Assembly (NCBI RefSeq): GCF_017526105.1
Contig: NZ_CP071839.1
Span: 3,524,501 to 3,588,500, forward strand
DNA from: Streptomyces cyanogenus
GTDB lineage: Bacteria; Actinomycetota; Actinomycetes; Streptomycetales; Streptomycetaceae
Direction of reading: 5' to 3'
DNA length: 64,000 nucleotides
Shown here: piece by piece, positions 42,229-51,422 of the stretch
Layout of the letters: the number at the start of each line of letters is the position of its first letter
How positions within the stretch are numbered: position 1 is the stretch's first letter
The notes under the pieces: model-generated
What the model was told of the DNA's origin: nothing
The model's input: the letters and a program-made list of their open reading frames with translations, nothing else
The model's database searches: none
Translations under genes and position numbers: made by a program

Positions 42229-43380
42229 TCAGGCGTCCGCGTACTTCGCGTCCGCCGCCGGGTCCAGGGCCAGGCGGTACCCCCGCTTGACCACCGTCTG
42301 GATCAGCTTCGGCGCGCCGAGTGCCGTGCGGAGGCGGGCCATCGCCGTCTCGACGGCGTGCTCGTCGCGGCCCGCGCCCGGCAGCGCGCGGAGCAGGTCG
42401 GCACGGGCCACCACCCAGCCGGGGCGGCGGGAGAGGGCGCGCAGCAGGGACATGCCGGCCGGCGGGACCGGCTTGAGCTCGCCGTCGACCAGGACAGCGT
42501 GGCCGCGGATCTCCACCATGTGGCCTGCGACGGGCAACGACCGTGCGCGGGCCGGGAGTTCCTGGCACAGGAGCTGGACCAGGGGGCCGAGGCGGAAGCG
42601 CTCCGGCTGGACCGTGTCCACCCCGACGGCCTGGAGGGGGATCGCGGTGACGGGGCCGACGCAGGCCGGCAGGACGTCGTGGGCCAGGGCCGCCAGCAGC
42701 TCGTCCAGCAGCCCCCGGTCCTCCGCGCGGGACAGGAGCGAGGCCGCGGCGGGGGCGCTGGTGAAGGTGAGGGCGTCCAGGCCGCGGGTGACGGCCGCGT
42801 CCAGGAGGCGGTCCAGCGGGCTGATGTCCTCGGGCGGCATCCAGCGGTAGACCGGGACCGGAACGACCTCCGCCCCGGCGGCCCGCAGCGACTCGACGAA
42901 GCCGGGGAGCGGTTCGCCGTGGAGCTGTACGGCGATGCGGTCGCCGTCGACGCCCTCCTCCAGGAGCCGGTCGAGAACTTCGGCCAGCGATTCCGAGGAG
43001 GGCGACCACTCCTCGGTGAGGCCCGCCGCGCGGATCGCGCCCTTGACCTTCGGGCCGCGCGCCAGCAGCCGTACCCCGCGCAGCCGGCCGAGGAGCTGCT
43101 CGCCGAGACCCCAGCCGTCGGCGGCCTCGACCCAGCCCCGGAAGCCGATCGCGGTGGTGGCCACGACCACGTCCGGCACCTGGTCGATGATCTCCTTCGT
43201 GGCGGCGAGCAGTTCGCCGTCGTCCGCGAGCGGCACGATCCGCAGCGCGGGAGCGTGCAGGACGGTGGCACCGCGCCGCTGGAGCAGGGCGCCCAGTTCC
43301 TCGGCCCGGCGCGCGGCGGTGACACCCACCGTGAACCCGGCGAGGGGGCCGTGCTCGGGTTGCTGCTCTTCGTCGTACAT
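42229..43380 (-). CDS. nnaR: NnaR: uroporphyrinogen-III synthase-like domain fused to a DNA-binding domain
   Basis: A 383-residue fusion. Residues about 12-270 resemble uroporphyrinogen-III synthase HemD (LAGFTVGVTAARRAEELGALLQRRGATVLHAPALRIVPL, DALTFTSAPAAASLL), and about 285-372 form an OmpR-type winged helix (LSRRPGWVVARADLLRALPGAGRDEHAVETAMARLRTALG..LIQTVVKRGYRL). I recognise it as NnaR, the co-activator with GlnR of nitrate and nitrite assimilation genes in Streptomyces. It follows the nitrate transporter gene after a strong hairpin. The ATG at 43380 has GGAGAG upstream. Whether it still makes sirohaem precursor is unknown. Confidence 0.9.
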   Translation of the reverse strand: MYDEEQQPEHGPLAGFTVGVTAARRAEELGALLQRRGATVLHAPALRIVPLADDGELLAATKEIIDQVPDVVVATTAIGFRGWVEAADGWGLGEQLLGRLRGVRLLARGPKVKGAIRAAGLTEEWSPSSESLAEVLDRLLEEGVDGDRIAVQLHGEPLPGFVESLRAAGAEVVPVPVYRWMPPEDISPLDRLLDAAVTRGLDALTFTSAPAAASLLSRAEDRGLLDELLAALAHDVLPACVGPVTAIPLQAVGVDTVQPERFRLGPLVQLLCQELPARARSLPVAGHMVEIRGHAVLVDGELKPVPPAGMSLLRALSRRPGWVVARADLLRALPGAGRDEHAVETAMARLRTALGAPKLIQTVVKRGYRLALDPAADAKYADA

Positions 43381-43406
43381 GGGGCTCTCCTAGCTGACCG
43401 GCGCGC

Positions 43407-43445
43407 CGAACGAGCCTGTCAACGATGCGTGACAGGCTCGGTTCG
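43407..43445. terminator. Hairpin between narK and nnaR
   Basis: CGAACGAGCCTGTCA (43407-43421) pairs with TGACAGGCTCGGTTCG (43430-43445), with one bulged base. It lies 22 bases past the narK stop and immediately upstream of nnaR, so nnaR probably has its own promoter or is attenuated. Confidence 0.78.
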
Positions 43446-43467
43446 ACTTGATGTCACCGGTGTTACG

Positions 43468-44841
43468 TCACACCTCGGCGTAGTTGAGCTCGGCCTTCTC
43501 CGGGGAGGTGGCCGCCGTCGCCGGAATCCGGCCGACCGGGCGGCGAAGGTATACGGCCCAGGTGACCGCGAAGCAGACACCGTAGTAGGCGAGGAAGGCG
43601 ACGAACGCGCCGGTCCCGGAGCCGTAGGAGAGGAAGGACTGGCGGAAGGCGAGGTTGATGCCGACACCGCCGAGCGCGCCGACCGCGCCGATCAGGCCCA
43701 TCGACGCGCCGGACAGCCGCCGGCCGTGGGCGACGGCCGCCTCGCCCTCCAGGCCCTTGGCCAGCGCCTTGGCCTGGAAGATGCCGGGGATCATCTTGAA
43801 CGTCGAGCCGTTGCCGAGCCCGCTCAGCACGAACAGGACGACGAAGACGGACACGAACAGCGGCAGCGACTTCTGCATGCTGGCGACGACGAGTACGGCG
43901 GTGGCCGCGGCCATGCCGACGTAGTTCCACAGGGTGATGCGGGCGCCGCCGTAGCGGTCGGCGAGCCAGCCGCCGAGCGGGCGGATGAGGGAGCCGAGCA
44001 GCGGGCCGATGAAGGTGAGGTACGCGGCCTGCAGCGGGGTCCGGCCGAACCCGTTCGTCAGGACCTGGCCGAAGGCGAAGCTGTAGCCGATGAACGAGCC
44101 GAAGGTGCCGATGTAGAGGAAGGCCATGATCCAGGTGTGGGCGTCCCGGGCGGCGTCCTTGGCCGCGCCGGTGTCGTTCTTCACCGAGGCCAGGTTGTCC
44201 ATGAACAGCGCGGCCAGCACCGCGGCCACGACGATCAGCGGGATGTAGATCCCGAGCAGCACGCGCGGGCCGCCGCTCGCGCCGATGATGGCGAGCGCGA
44301 TGAGCTGGATGACGGGCACGCCGATGTTGCCGCCGCCCGCGTTGAGCCCGAGCGCCCAGCCCTTCTTCCGCAGCGGGAAGAAGGCGTTGATGTTGGTCAT
44401 GGAGGACGCGAAGTTGCCGCCGCCGATGCCGGCGAGCAGGCCCACCAGGAGGAAGGTGGAGTACGACGTCCCGGGCTCCATCACCACGAACGCGGCGGTG
44501 GTCGGGACCAGCAGCAGGCCGGCCGAGACGATCGTCCAGTTGCGGCCGCCGAAGACGGCCACGGCGAAGGTGTACGGCACCCGGACCACCGCGCCGACCA
44601 GGGTGACCACCGAGGTCAGCAGGAACTTGTCGGCCGGGGTGAGGCCGTACTCCGGGCCCATGAACAGGACCAGCACGGACCACAGGGTCCAGACGGAGAA
44701 ACCGATGTGCTCGGAGAGCACGGAGAACCACAGGTTCCGGCGGGCGATCCGTTCCCCGGTCGACTTCCAGAATCCCTCGTCCTCCGGATCCCAGCGCTCG
44801 ATCCAGCGGCCACTGCGACGGGTTGGGGCTGGGGGTGTCAT
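43468..44841 (-). CDS. narK: Nitrate/nitrite transporter (NarK type)
   Basis: A 457-residue MFS protein of the nitrate-nitrite porter family with about 12 helices. The nitrate signature motifs appear as GLLAGIGGGNFASSMTNINAFFPLRKKGWALGLNAGGGNIGV and SGLGNGSTFKMIPGIF, each Gly-rich helix being diagnostic. The first helix carries FSVLSEHIGFSVWTLWSVLVLFM. The ATG at 44841 has GGAGG five bases upstream. It either imports nitrate or exports nitrite. The neighbouring nnaR and a GlnR-like box upstream tie it to nitrogen control. Confidence 0.93.
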   Translation of the reverse strand: MTPPAPTRRSGRWIERWDPEDEGFWKSTGERIARRNLWFSVLSEHIGFSVWTLWSVLVLFMGPEYGLTPADKFLLTSVVTLVGAVVRVPYTFAVAVFGGRNWTIVSAGLLLVPTTAAFVVMEPGTSYSTFLLVGLLAGIGGGNFASSMTNINAFFPLRKKGWALGLNAGGGNIGVPVIQLIALAIIGASGGPRVLLGIYIPLIVVAAVLAALFMDNLASVKNDTGAAKDAARDAHTWIMAFLYIGTFGSFIGYSFAFGQVLTNGFGRTPLQAAYLTFIGPLLGSLIRPLGGWLADRYGGARITLWNYVGMAAATAVLVVASMQKSLPLFVSVFVVLFVLSGLGNGSTFKMIPGIFQAKALAKGLEGEAAVAHGRRLSGASMGLIGAVGALGGVGINLAFRQSFLSYGSGTGAFVAFLAYYGVCFAVTWAVYLRRPVGRIPATAATSPEKAELNYAEV

Positions 44842-44931
44842 CACGCCTCCACGGGGCTCCGGCTGCTCGGTCTGCCAACCACTGACTGAGCCCGAAGGTA
44901 GGGAGGCCGGGTTTCGGCCCTGTGGCTGTGG

Positions 44932-44947
44932 GTGACCGGAAGGGAAC
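44932..44947. promoter_or_regulatory. GlnR-box-like site
   Basis: GTGAC-CGGAAG-GGAAC fits the actinobacterial GlnR half-site pair gTnAC-n6-GaAAC except for one base. It is 91 bases upstream of narK and 101 bases upstream of the divergent hypothetical gene. GlnR would activate it under nitrogen limitation. Confidence 0.6.
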
Positions 44948-45047
44948 TTTGCTCTCACTCGGCCGGGAACCGGCCGGTGAGGCCCACCGCCGACAAGCCT
45001 CTGGATCTCCTCAAGTCGTTTGGAGCGGGCGGGGCGGGGGCGTCAGC

Positions 45048-45392
45048 ATGATCCGTATGAAGGGATTGACAGGGCTGGGCAGGAAGCAGGACCACGTGCT
45101 GGTCATCCGAGACTCCGACCTGGTCGCGGCGGCGCTGCGGGAGGCGCTGGCCGGGGCCCCGGAGGAGGAGCGGCCGGGGCTGGAGCGGGCGGTCGCGCTC
45201 GTCGGGGCCACCGCCGGCGCCAGTGAGGGGCGGCTGCGTGCCGAGTGGGTCCGCGCCAGACTGGCCGGTGTCGGCTTCACCGGGGACATCGCCTCGGTCG
45301 CCGCGGTGAGGGCGCTGCGCCAGGCCGAACCGGGGCTGAGCCTGCTGGCTGCCGTCCAGTTGCAGAAGGAAGCGGTGACCCACCCCGAGTAG
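45048..45392 (+). CDS. Hypothetical protein
   Basis: A 114-residue protein read from the ATG at 45048 (MIRMKGLTG) after a GGGGGCG stretch; the ATG at 45057 is also possible. It is mostly helical with Ala/Arg/Glu-rich segments (DLVAAALREALAGAPEEERPGLERAVALVGATAG) and a final QLQKEAVTHPE. I recognise no domain, membrane segment or metal site. It is divergent from narK and ends 13 bases from the convergent matB. Codon use matches its neighbours, supporting a genuine gene. Confidence 0.65.
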   Translation: MIRMKGLTGLGRKQDHVLVIRDSDLVAAALREALAGAPEEERPGLERAVALVGATAGASEGRLRAEWVRARLAGVGFTGDIASVAAVRALRQAEPGLSLLAAVQLQKEAVTHPE

Positions 45393-45405
45393 GGCGGGCC
45401 CGCCG

Positions 45406-47547
45406 TCATCCCACCGGGGCCGCGGACCGGTGCTCGGCGGGCGGTGCCGCCACCCCTCCCGTGCGGCGGAGTTTCTGCCAGCGCAGCCGTCCGCCGGTCA
45501 GGGCGGTGATCCAGGACTGGAGCAGGACGACGTACATGAGCTGGCGGTAGAGGATCTGCTGGAGCGGGAGGGACAGGAGCGGGGTGAGGGGTTCGCGGTC
45601 CAGGCGGAAGGCGTAGGCCGCGCAGACCGCCTGGACGGCGAGGACGGCGAACCAGGCCGCGATCGTCTTCCCGGTCGGGCCGAAGACCAGGCCGTAGACG
45701 AGGAACAGGTCGATCAGCGGGGCCAGCAGCGGGGCGACGACCATGAACAGGGAGACCAGGGGCAGGCCGACCCGGCCGAAGCGGCCCGACGGGCCCCGTT
45801 CGAACAGGGCGCGGCGGTGCTTCCAGATCGCCTGCATGGTGCCGTACGACCAGCGGTAGCGCTGGGACCACAGCTGCTGGACCGACTCCGGCGCCTCCGT
45901 CCACGCGCGGGCCTTCTCGGCGTACACCACGCGCCAGCCGTCGCGGTGGAGGGCCATCGTGACGTCGGTGTCCTCGGCGAGCGTGTCGTCACTCATGCCG
46001 CCGACGCGCTGCAGCGCGGACTTCCGGAACGCGCCGACCGCGCCGGGGATGGTCGGCATGCACCGCAGGACGTCGTACATCCGCCGGTCGAGGTTGAAGC
46101 CCATCACGTACTCGATGTGCTGCCAGGAGCCGATGAGCCGGTTCTTGTTGCCGACCTTGGCGTTGCCGGCGACGGCGCCGACGCGCGGGTCGGCGAAGGG
46201 CTGGACGAGTTCGCGGACGGTGGCCGGTTCGAAGACGGTGTCGCCGTCCATCATCACGACCAGGTCGTACCGGGCGTTCGCCAGGCCCCGGTTGAGGGCG
46301 GCCGGCTTGCCCGCGTTGGCCTGGCGGATCACCCGGACCTCGGGCAGGCCGAGTGCCTCGACGAGGTCCGCCGTGCCGTCGCCGGAGCCGTCGTCGATGA
46401 CGAGCACCTCGACGGGGTGCTCGCTGCGGGTCAGTGACCGGACGGTGTTCTCGATGCACTTGGCCTCGTTGTACGCCGGCACCAGCACCGACACCGGTTC
46501 GGTGACCGGCCCCTCGCCCCAGCGGAAGCCGGGGCGCCGGGTGCGGCGGGCGTGCACGCCGGAAAGCAGCAGCATCAGCCCGAAGCGGGCGAGGACGAGG
46601 CAGCCGACGACCGCGAGGCCCACCACCAGGACGGCGGTGAGGTTGTCGGCGCCCTTCACCAGCAGGACCCAGGCCTTCCCCTTCCACAGGTCGAGGCCGG
46701 TGACGGGGGTGTCCGCGCTCGGCGCCCGCAGCGCGCCGGTGAGCGTCTGGAAGGTGTAGCCCTGCTGCTGGAGGCGGGGCAGGAGCGTGTCCAGGGCCTG
46801 CACGGTCTGGTGCCGGTCACCGCCCGAGTCGTGCATGAGGACGACCGCGCCCCGGCCGCCGTGCGGGGTGGCGTTCCGGATGATCCGCGCGACGCCCGGC
46901 CTGCGCCAGTCCTCGCTGTCGGCGTCGTCCACGACGGTGAGGTAGCCACGGCCGCCGATGTACCGGGTGACGGGCCAGGAGCGGTTGTCGAGGGCGTCGG
47001 CGGAGGAGGAGTACGGCGGCCGGAACAGCGAGCTGCGGATGCCGGCCGCGCCGGCGAGCGCCAGCTGGTTCTGGGACAGCTCCCAGTCGATGCGCTTCGT
47101 GGAGTGGTACGACAGGTCGGGGTGGTCGAAGGTGTGCAGGCCGACCTCGTGGCCCTCGGCGACCATGCGCCGGACCAGCTCGGGGTGGCGGGAGGTCATG
47201 GTGCCGGTGACGAAGAAGACCGCGTGCGCGTGGTGCTTCCTCAGGACGTCGAGCACCTTCGGGGTCCAGGTCGGGTCGGGGCCGTCGTCGAAGGTGAGGA
47301 CGATGCGGTGGTCGGGGATGCGCAGGCTGGTGCTGCGGCCGTGGCGGGTGTCGATGACCGGGCCGCCGTCGAGGATCCGCCGCGGCACCTCGTCGTTGGC
47401 CGCGGCGGGCCGGACCCGGTGGTCGGCGAGGATCTCGTTGTGCACGTAGCCGCGCAGCATCAGCATCGCCAGGGTCGCGCCCAGGACCAGGAGGGGCAGC
47501 AGGTAGCGCAGCGGCAGCCGGGCACGGCGCCGGGGGTGTGAAGCCAT
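45406..47547 (-). CDS. matB: MatB: polysaccharide deacetylase-glycosyltransferase 2 fusion
   Basis: A 713-residue membrane protein. After a signal anchor (LLPLLVLGATLAMLMLRGY) comes a NodB deacetylase domain: VLTFDDGPDPTWTPKVLDVL, GLHTFDHPDLSYHS metal site, RPPYSSS and VVLMHDSGG. A second membrane helix precedes a processive GT2 domain with VLVPAYNEAKCIENTV, VVMMDGDTVFEP, LAEDTDVTM and SQRYRWSYG (Q-x-x-RW), then C-terminal helices. I identify it as MatB, required with MatA for a PNAG-like extracellular polysaccharide that makes Streptomyces pellets clump. The matA gene lies 19 bases upstream on the same strand. Confidence 0.92.
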   Translation of the reverse strand: MASHPRRRARLPLRYLLPLLVLGATLAMLMLRGYVHNEILADHRVRPAAANDEVPRRILDGGPVIDTRHGRSTSLRIPDHRIVLTFDDGPDPTWTPKVLDVLRKHHAHAVFFVTGTMTSRHPELVRRMVAEGHEVGLHTFDHPDLSYHSTKRIDWELSQNQLALAGAAGIRSSLFRPPYSSSADALDNRSWPVTRYIGGRGYLTVVDDADSEDWRRPGVARIIRNATPHGGRGAVVLMHDSGGDRHQTVQALDTLLPRLQQQGYTFQTLTGALRAPSADTPVTGLDLWKGKAWVLLVKGADNLTAVLVVGLAVVGCLVLARFGLMLLLSGVHARRTRRPGFRWGEGPVTEPVSVLVPAYNEAKCIENTVRSLTRSEHPVEVLVIDDGSGDGTADLVEALGLPEVRVIRQANAGKPAALNRGLANARYDLVVMMDGDTVFEPATVRELVQPFADPRVGAVAGNAKVGNKNRLIGSWQHIEYVMGFNLDRRMYDVLRCMPTIPGAVGAFRKSALQRVGGMSDDTLAEDTDVTMALHRDGWRVVYAEKARAWTEAPESVQQLWSQRYRWSYGTMQAIWKHRRALFERGPSGRFGRVGLPLVSLFMVVAPLLAPLIDLFLVYGLVFGPTGKTIAAWFAVLAVQAVCAAYAFRLDREPLTPLLSLPLQQILYRQLMYVVLLQSWITALTGGRLRWQKLRRTGGVAAPPAEHRSAAPVG

Positions 47548-47566
47548 CTGAGGGTGTTCCGCCTGG

Positions 47567-48940
47567 TCAGAGGGAGAGCTTGGGGTGCGGGTGCCGGGTT
47601 CGGCCGGGCGGGGTGTGGGCGGGGCCCGGCGGGGTCGGCGTGGGCGCCGGAGCGGTCGCGGTGCCCGAGGCGGACGGTGCCGGGCTCTCGCCGGTGGAGG
47701 GCACGGCCGGGGACGGGGACGGGGCGGCCGAGGTGCCGGGCGCGGAGGCGGTGCCGGCCGACGGCTCGCCCGAGGCGGAGACGTCGGCCGGGGCGTCGGC
47801 GGGCGCCGCGCTGCCCGGTACGGCGGTGCCGGTCGCCACGGTGCCCGCGGCCGGCCCGGTCACCGCGCCGGTACCCGGCGGGACCTGGGTCGTGGAGGCG
47901 CTGGGCAGCGGGGAGGTCTCCACCTTGCCGGCCGGCTTGTCCTCGTGCTGGCCCGGCACGGGCAGCCAGGGGGCGGCGGAGTTGCCGGACAGCAAGGTGG
48001 CCACGATGACGGCGGCGTAGGCCGCGCAGGCGACGGCCACGGCCTGGCCGAGCCGGCGGAAACGGCGGCTGCGACGGCCCGACTCGTCCACGAAGACCGG
48101 CCCGTCGGAGGCCCGCGGATCGCCCACGGCCGCCCCCGCGCGCGGCGCACCGAGCCGTACGTCGTCCAACTGGACGGTCGCGTCGTCCGGCCCCGCTACG
48201 GGCACCACCGAATCGCCGACGCTCCCGGAGGAGCCCTCCGGCTCGACGGGCGCGGCGGACTCCGCCGAAGCACCGGATTCCCCGCCCTCGGACTGCGCGG
48301 GGCCGGGCGCCTCGGAGGACTCCACGGCGCCAGCAGGCTCAGCGGGCCCGGCGGACTCCGCGGAAGCACCGGATTCCGGGGCCCCGGACTGCGCAGGCTC
48401 AGCCACCTCGGAGAACTCCACGTCAGCAGGCTCAGCAGGCCCGGCGGACTCCACCGAAGCACCGGATTCCACGGCCTCGCACTGCGCAGGCCCGGGCACC
48501 TGCGAGGACTCCACGCCGTCAGCAGGCGCGGCGGACTCCGCCGAAGCACCGGATTCCGGGGACCCGGACTGCGCGGGCTCAGCCACCTCGGAGGACTCCA
48601 CGGCGTCAGCAGGCTCGGCGGGCGCGGCGGACTCCGTGGAAGCGACGGGTTCCGGGGACCCGGACTGCGCGGGCTCGGCGTCAGCAGGGTCGGCCGGCTG
48701 GGAGGGGTCGGGCTCGGTGGTGTCGGTGGGCTCCGCGGAGGCCGCCGTCTCGTCCACGTCCGCAGCCGCGTCCGGATTCATCTGCTCGTCGCCCTCGTCC
48801 ACCGGCACACCTCGCCCCGCGGACGCCGCTGTCTGCTCTTCGGGTTGGGCGCCTTCCGGCCACTCTTTCACGCGCTTGCATCCCCCCACGGGACAGTTCC
48901 GGGCGCGCTCACGATCCATTGCCACCTGTGCCCGGGCCAT
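47567..48940 (-). CDS. matA: MatA: single-pass membrane protein with repetitive cytoplasmic half
   Basis: A protein of up to 457 residues. An acidic Ser/Ala/Glu/Pro-rich N-terminal half with five degenerate 30-residue repeats is followed by a basic RRSRRFRRLG, a membrane helix (AVAVACAAYAAVIVATLLSG) and a Pro/Thr/Ser-rich extracytoplasmic tail ending in PGRTRHPHPKLSL. Orientation by the positive-inside rule puts the repeats in the cytoplasm. Position directly before matB identifies it as MatA. The true start is uncertain: ATG 48940, ATG 48919 and a GTG at 48871 are all in frame. Role: partner of MatB in pellet-forming polysaccharide. Confidence 0.78.
   Translation of the reverse strand: MARAQVAMDRERARNCPVGGCKRVKEWPEGAQPEEQTAASAGRGVPVDEGDEQMNPDAAADVDETAASAEPTDTTEPDPSQPADPADAEPAQSGSPEPVASTESAAPAEPADAVESSEVAEPAQSGSPESGASAESAAPADGVESSQVPGPAQCEAVESGASVESAGPAEPADVEFSEVAEPAQSGAPESGASAESAGPAEPAGAVESSEAPGPAQSEGGESGASAESAAPVEPEGSSGSVGDSVVPVAGPDDATVQLDDVRLGAPRAGAAVGDPRASDGPVFVDESGRRSRRFRRLGQAVAVACAAYAAVIVATLLSGNSAAPWLPVPGQHEDKPAGKVETSPLPSASTTQVPPGTGAVTGPAAGTVATGTAVPGSAAPADAPADVSASGEPSAGTASAPGTSAAPSPSPAVPSTGESPAPSASGTATAPAPTPTPPGPAHTPPGRTRHPHPKLSL
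48227..48676. repeat. Five degenerate 90-bp coding repeats in matA
   Basis: Codons for about residues 89-238 repeat five times with the core PAQSGSPESGASAESA then AEPAD.VESSEV. Unit length varies from about 28 to 33 residues. DNA identity is lower than protein pattern identity, suggesting an older expansion with continued selection for composition. Confidence 0.8.
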
Positions 48941-48979
48941 GAATGTAGCGCACGCGGAGGGGTGCCGTTCGCCGGGTCG

Positions 48980-49981
48980 TCACGGGCGGGCGCCGGTCCC
49001 GTCCGGCACGCCCTGGTTCATCACCTCCGTATCCATGGCCGGAATCCATCCACCGGCAGGCCGCCGCAGCCACCCCTCCCCCCGCGCGATCTCGGCCACC
49101 GCCGTCCGCAGCGCGGTCAGTCCGGGATGGACCAGCCCCTTCCGCCACACCAGGGAGACGGGCGACAGCGGAACGGGGTCGACGAGGGGACGCCGTACCG
49201 TGCCGGGCAGGGGCGGGAAGTCCACGACGGCCAGCACCGGCGTCCGCGTCTTCGCCATGATGCGGCCGAACTCCTCGTCCCCGACGGCCAGCGGGAGCGG
49301 CGGGGCGAGCCGGATGGCGTGGTCCGTGAACAGGCGCAGGGCCAGGTCGGTCCACTCCCGGGTCCGCGGGTTGCCGGCCCCGGCGTACACCGTCTCCCCG
49401 GCGAGCGCGGACAGCGGCACCCGGGCCGACCCGGCCAGCGGATGGTCCTCGGGCAGGACCACAGCCATCGGCTCGTACCGCACCGGCTGCTGCTCCAGGC
49501 CGGAGCGGAGCGCCGGGTCGAGGCCGGCGAACCGGCCGAAGGACGCGTCGAGGCGGCCGGCCAGCAGTTCGGCCGCGGCTCCGGTGAGGCCGCTCTCGTA
49601 GCGGGCCATCAGCTCGCAGTCGGGGGCGAGTTCGCGGGCCCGGTACAGCACCCGGCGGCCGGTGACCAGGCCCGGCGTGTTGATGTCGACCAGCAGCGGA
49701 CGGGCCTGGCCGGCGGCGAACACGCTCAGCAGGTCGTCCTGGGCGGCGAGGACGCGGCGGGCGTGGGGCAGCAGGCGCTCGCCGTCGGGGGTCAGCGTGA
49801 CCTGCCGGGTGGTCCGTACGAACAGCTCGGCACCCAGCTCCCGCTCCAGCCGCCGTACGTCCCGGCTGAGCGCCTGCTGGGCGACGTACAGCCGGGCCGC
49901 GGCCCGGGTGAAGTGCAGTTCCTCGGCGACGGCGACGAAGGCGCGCAGCAGGCGGGGGTCCAAGTGGACGGGAGCGGACAT
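48980..49981 (-). CDS. LysR-family regulator
   Basis: A 333-residue regulator with an N-terminal helix-turn-helix (LDPRLLRAFVAVAEELHFTRAAARLYVAQQALSRDVRRLERELGAELFVR) and a C-terminal effector-binding domain containing ALAGETVYAGAGNPRTREW. The ATG at 49981 begins MSAPVHLD. It faces away from an MFS exporter gene across an 84-base gap, the classical LysR-target arrangement, so it probably controls that exporter and itself in response to an exported compound. No T-n11-A palindrome stands out clearly in the gap. Confidence 0.9.
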   Translation of the reverse strand: MSAPVHLDPRLLRAFVAVAEELHFTRAAARLYVAQQALSRDVRRLERELGAELFVRTTRQVTLTPDGERLLPHARRVLAAQDDLLSVFAAGQARPLLVDINTPGLVTGRRVLYRARELAPDCELMARYESGLTGAAAELLAGRLDASFGRFAGLDPALRSGLEQQPVRYEPMAVVLPEDHPLAGSARVPLSALAGETVYAGAGNPRTREWTDLALRLFTDHAIRLAPPLPLAVGDEEFGRIMAKTRTPVLAVVDFPPLPGTVRRPLVDPVPLSPVSLVWRKGLVHPGLTALRTAVAEIARGEGWLRRPAGGWIPAMDTEVMNQGVPDGTGARP

Positions 49982-50065
49982 GGCCGCGAACTTACAACGC
50001 CGGCGCGTGAATCGGCACGCGGAAGGTGTTGGACCCGGTGATCCACTCCGGGTGACCGTGGAGCC

Positions 50066-51355
50066 ATGCCGCAACAGACCACCGAAGACAGCCCGATAGC
50101 CGCCAAAGCCCCGCGCTCCACTGGATACCGCCGCCTGTTCGCCCTGCCCGGCGCCCGCGCCTTCACCACCGGCAACCTGCTCGCCCGCCTGCCCATGGGC
50201 ATGTTCAGCGTGAGCGCGGTCGTGATGATCGCCGGTTCCCGTGGCTCGTACGCCCTCGCCGGTGCCGTCTCGGCGACCGGGCTCGCGGCGACCGGGGTGG
50301 CCGGGCCCTGGCTCGCCCGGCTGGTGGACCGGCACGGGCAGGCCCGGGTCGCGCTGCCGGCCACGGTCGTCGCGGTGCTGGGCAGCCTCGCGTTGCTGCT
50401 GTGTGTCCGCTACGACGCCCCCGACTGGACCCTGTTCGCCGCCTACGCCGGCACCGCGGCCACCCCCAACATCGGCGGTCTGTCCCGCGCCCGCTGGGCC
50501 CATCTGCTGCGCGACGAGCCCGGCGCGCTGCACACCGCGAACGCCTTCGAGCAGGCCGCGGACGAGCTGTGCTTCATGCTCGGGCCGGTGCTGGCGTCCT
50601 TTCTGACCGGCACGTTCTTCCCGGAGGCGGGCACGCTCGCGGCGGCGGCGCTGCTCCTGGCGGGCATGCTGCTGTTCACCGCCCAGCGGGCGACCGAGCC
50701 GCCGCCGACGGCCCGTTCGCTGGCGCCCTCGCCGCTGCGCAGCCCGGGCATCCCGCCGCTGCTGGCCTGCTTCCTCGCGACCGGCGCGGTGTTCGGCTCG
50801 ATGGAGGTCGTCACGATCGCGTACGCCGACGCGCAGGGGCATCGCGCGGCGGCCGGTGCCGTGCTCGCGCTCCAGGCGGCGGGGTCGTGCGCGGCGGGCC
50901 TGGCGTACGGCGCGCTGAGGCCGGCGAGGGTGCGCTTCACCTGGTGTCTGGCAGCCATGGCCGGGCTCATGGCCCTTCCCTGGGCCGCGGCCACCACCGG
51001 GTCCCTTCCGGTGCTGGCGGGAGCGCTGCTGGTGGCCGGGATGGCGACGGCGCCGACCATGGTGACGGCCATGACGCTGGTACAGCGGCGCACCCCGGCC
51101 GGCCGGCTCAACGAGGGGATGAGCCTGATGGTGACGGGACTGCTCACCGGCATCGCGTGCGGTTCGGCGACGGGCGGCTGGGCGGCGGAACACCTCTCCC
51201 CCACCGGCGCGTACGCCGCACCGGTCGCCGCCGCTGCCCTCGCCCTGGGGTTGGCCACGCTCACCGGCCCCGAAGGGGCGCGGGAAAAGGCGCGACCAGC
51301 CACGACGCACCCGCAGCCGACCCCTGACCCGCACCCACGGGGCGCCACCCCATGA
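50066..51355 (+). CDS. MFS transporter
   Basis: A 429-residue major facilitator protein with about 12 helices, starting MPQQTTEDSPIAAKAPRSTGYRRLFALPGARAFTTGNLLARLPMGMFSVSAVVMI. The loop AGPWLARLVDRHGQARVALPA carries the conserved R-x-G-R-like pattern between helices 2 and 3. It is divergent from the LysR gene and followed directly by a terminator. Drug or metabolite efflux is likely; the substrate is unknown. Confidence 0.88.
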   Translation: MPQQTTEDSPIAAKAPRSTGYRRLFALPGARAFTTGNLLARLPMGMFSVSAVVMIAGSRGSYALAGAVSATGLAATGVAGPWLARLVDRHGQARVALPATVVAVLGSLALLLCVRYDAPDWTLFAAYAGTAATPNIGGLSRARWAHLLRDEPGALHTANAFEQAADELCFMLGPVLASFLTGTFFPEAGTLAAAALLLAGMLLFTAQRATEPPPTARSLAPSPLRSPGIPPLLACFLATGAVFGSMEVVTIAYADAQGHRAAAGAVLALQAAGSCAAGLAYGALRPARVRFTWCLAAMAGLMALPWAAATTGSLPVLAGALLVAGMATAPTMVTAMTLVQRRTPAGRLNEGMSLMVTGLLTGIACGSATGGWAAEHLSPTGAYAAPVAAAALALGLATLTGPEGAREKARPATTHPQPTPDPHPRGATP

Positions 51356-51390
51356 CGAAGGCCCCGTCGCTTCCAGCGACGGGGCCTTCG
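51356..51390. terminator. Strong hairpin between MFS and ssrA
   Basis: CGAAGGCCCCGTCGCT (51356-51371) is an exact inverted copy of AGCGACGGGGCCTTCG (51375-51390). It begins at the MFS stop codon and lies 33 bases from the tmRNA 3' end, so it can terminate both convergent transcripts. Confidence 0.88.
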
Positions 51391-51422
51391 CCCACATGGG
51401 GTCGACCCCCGGAGGGGCCTCG

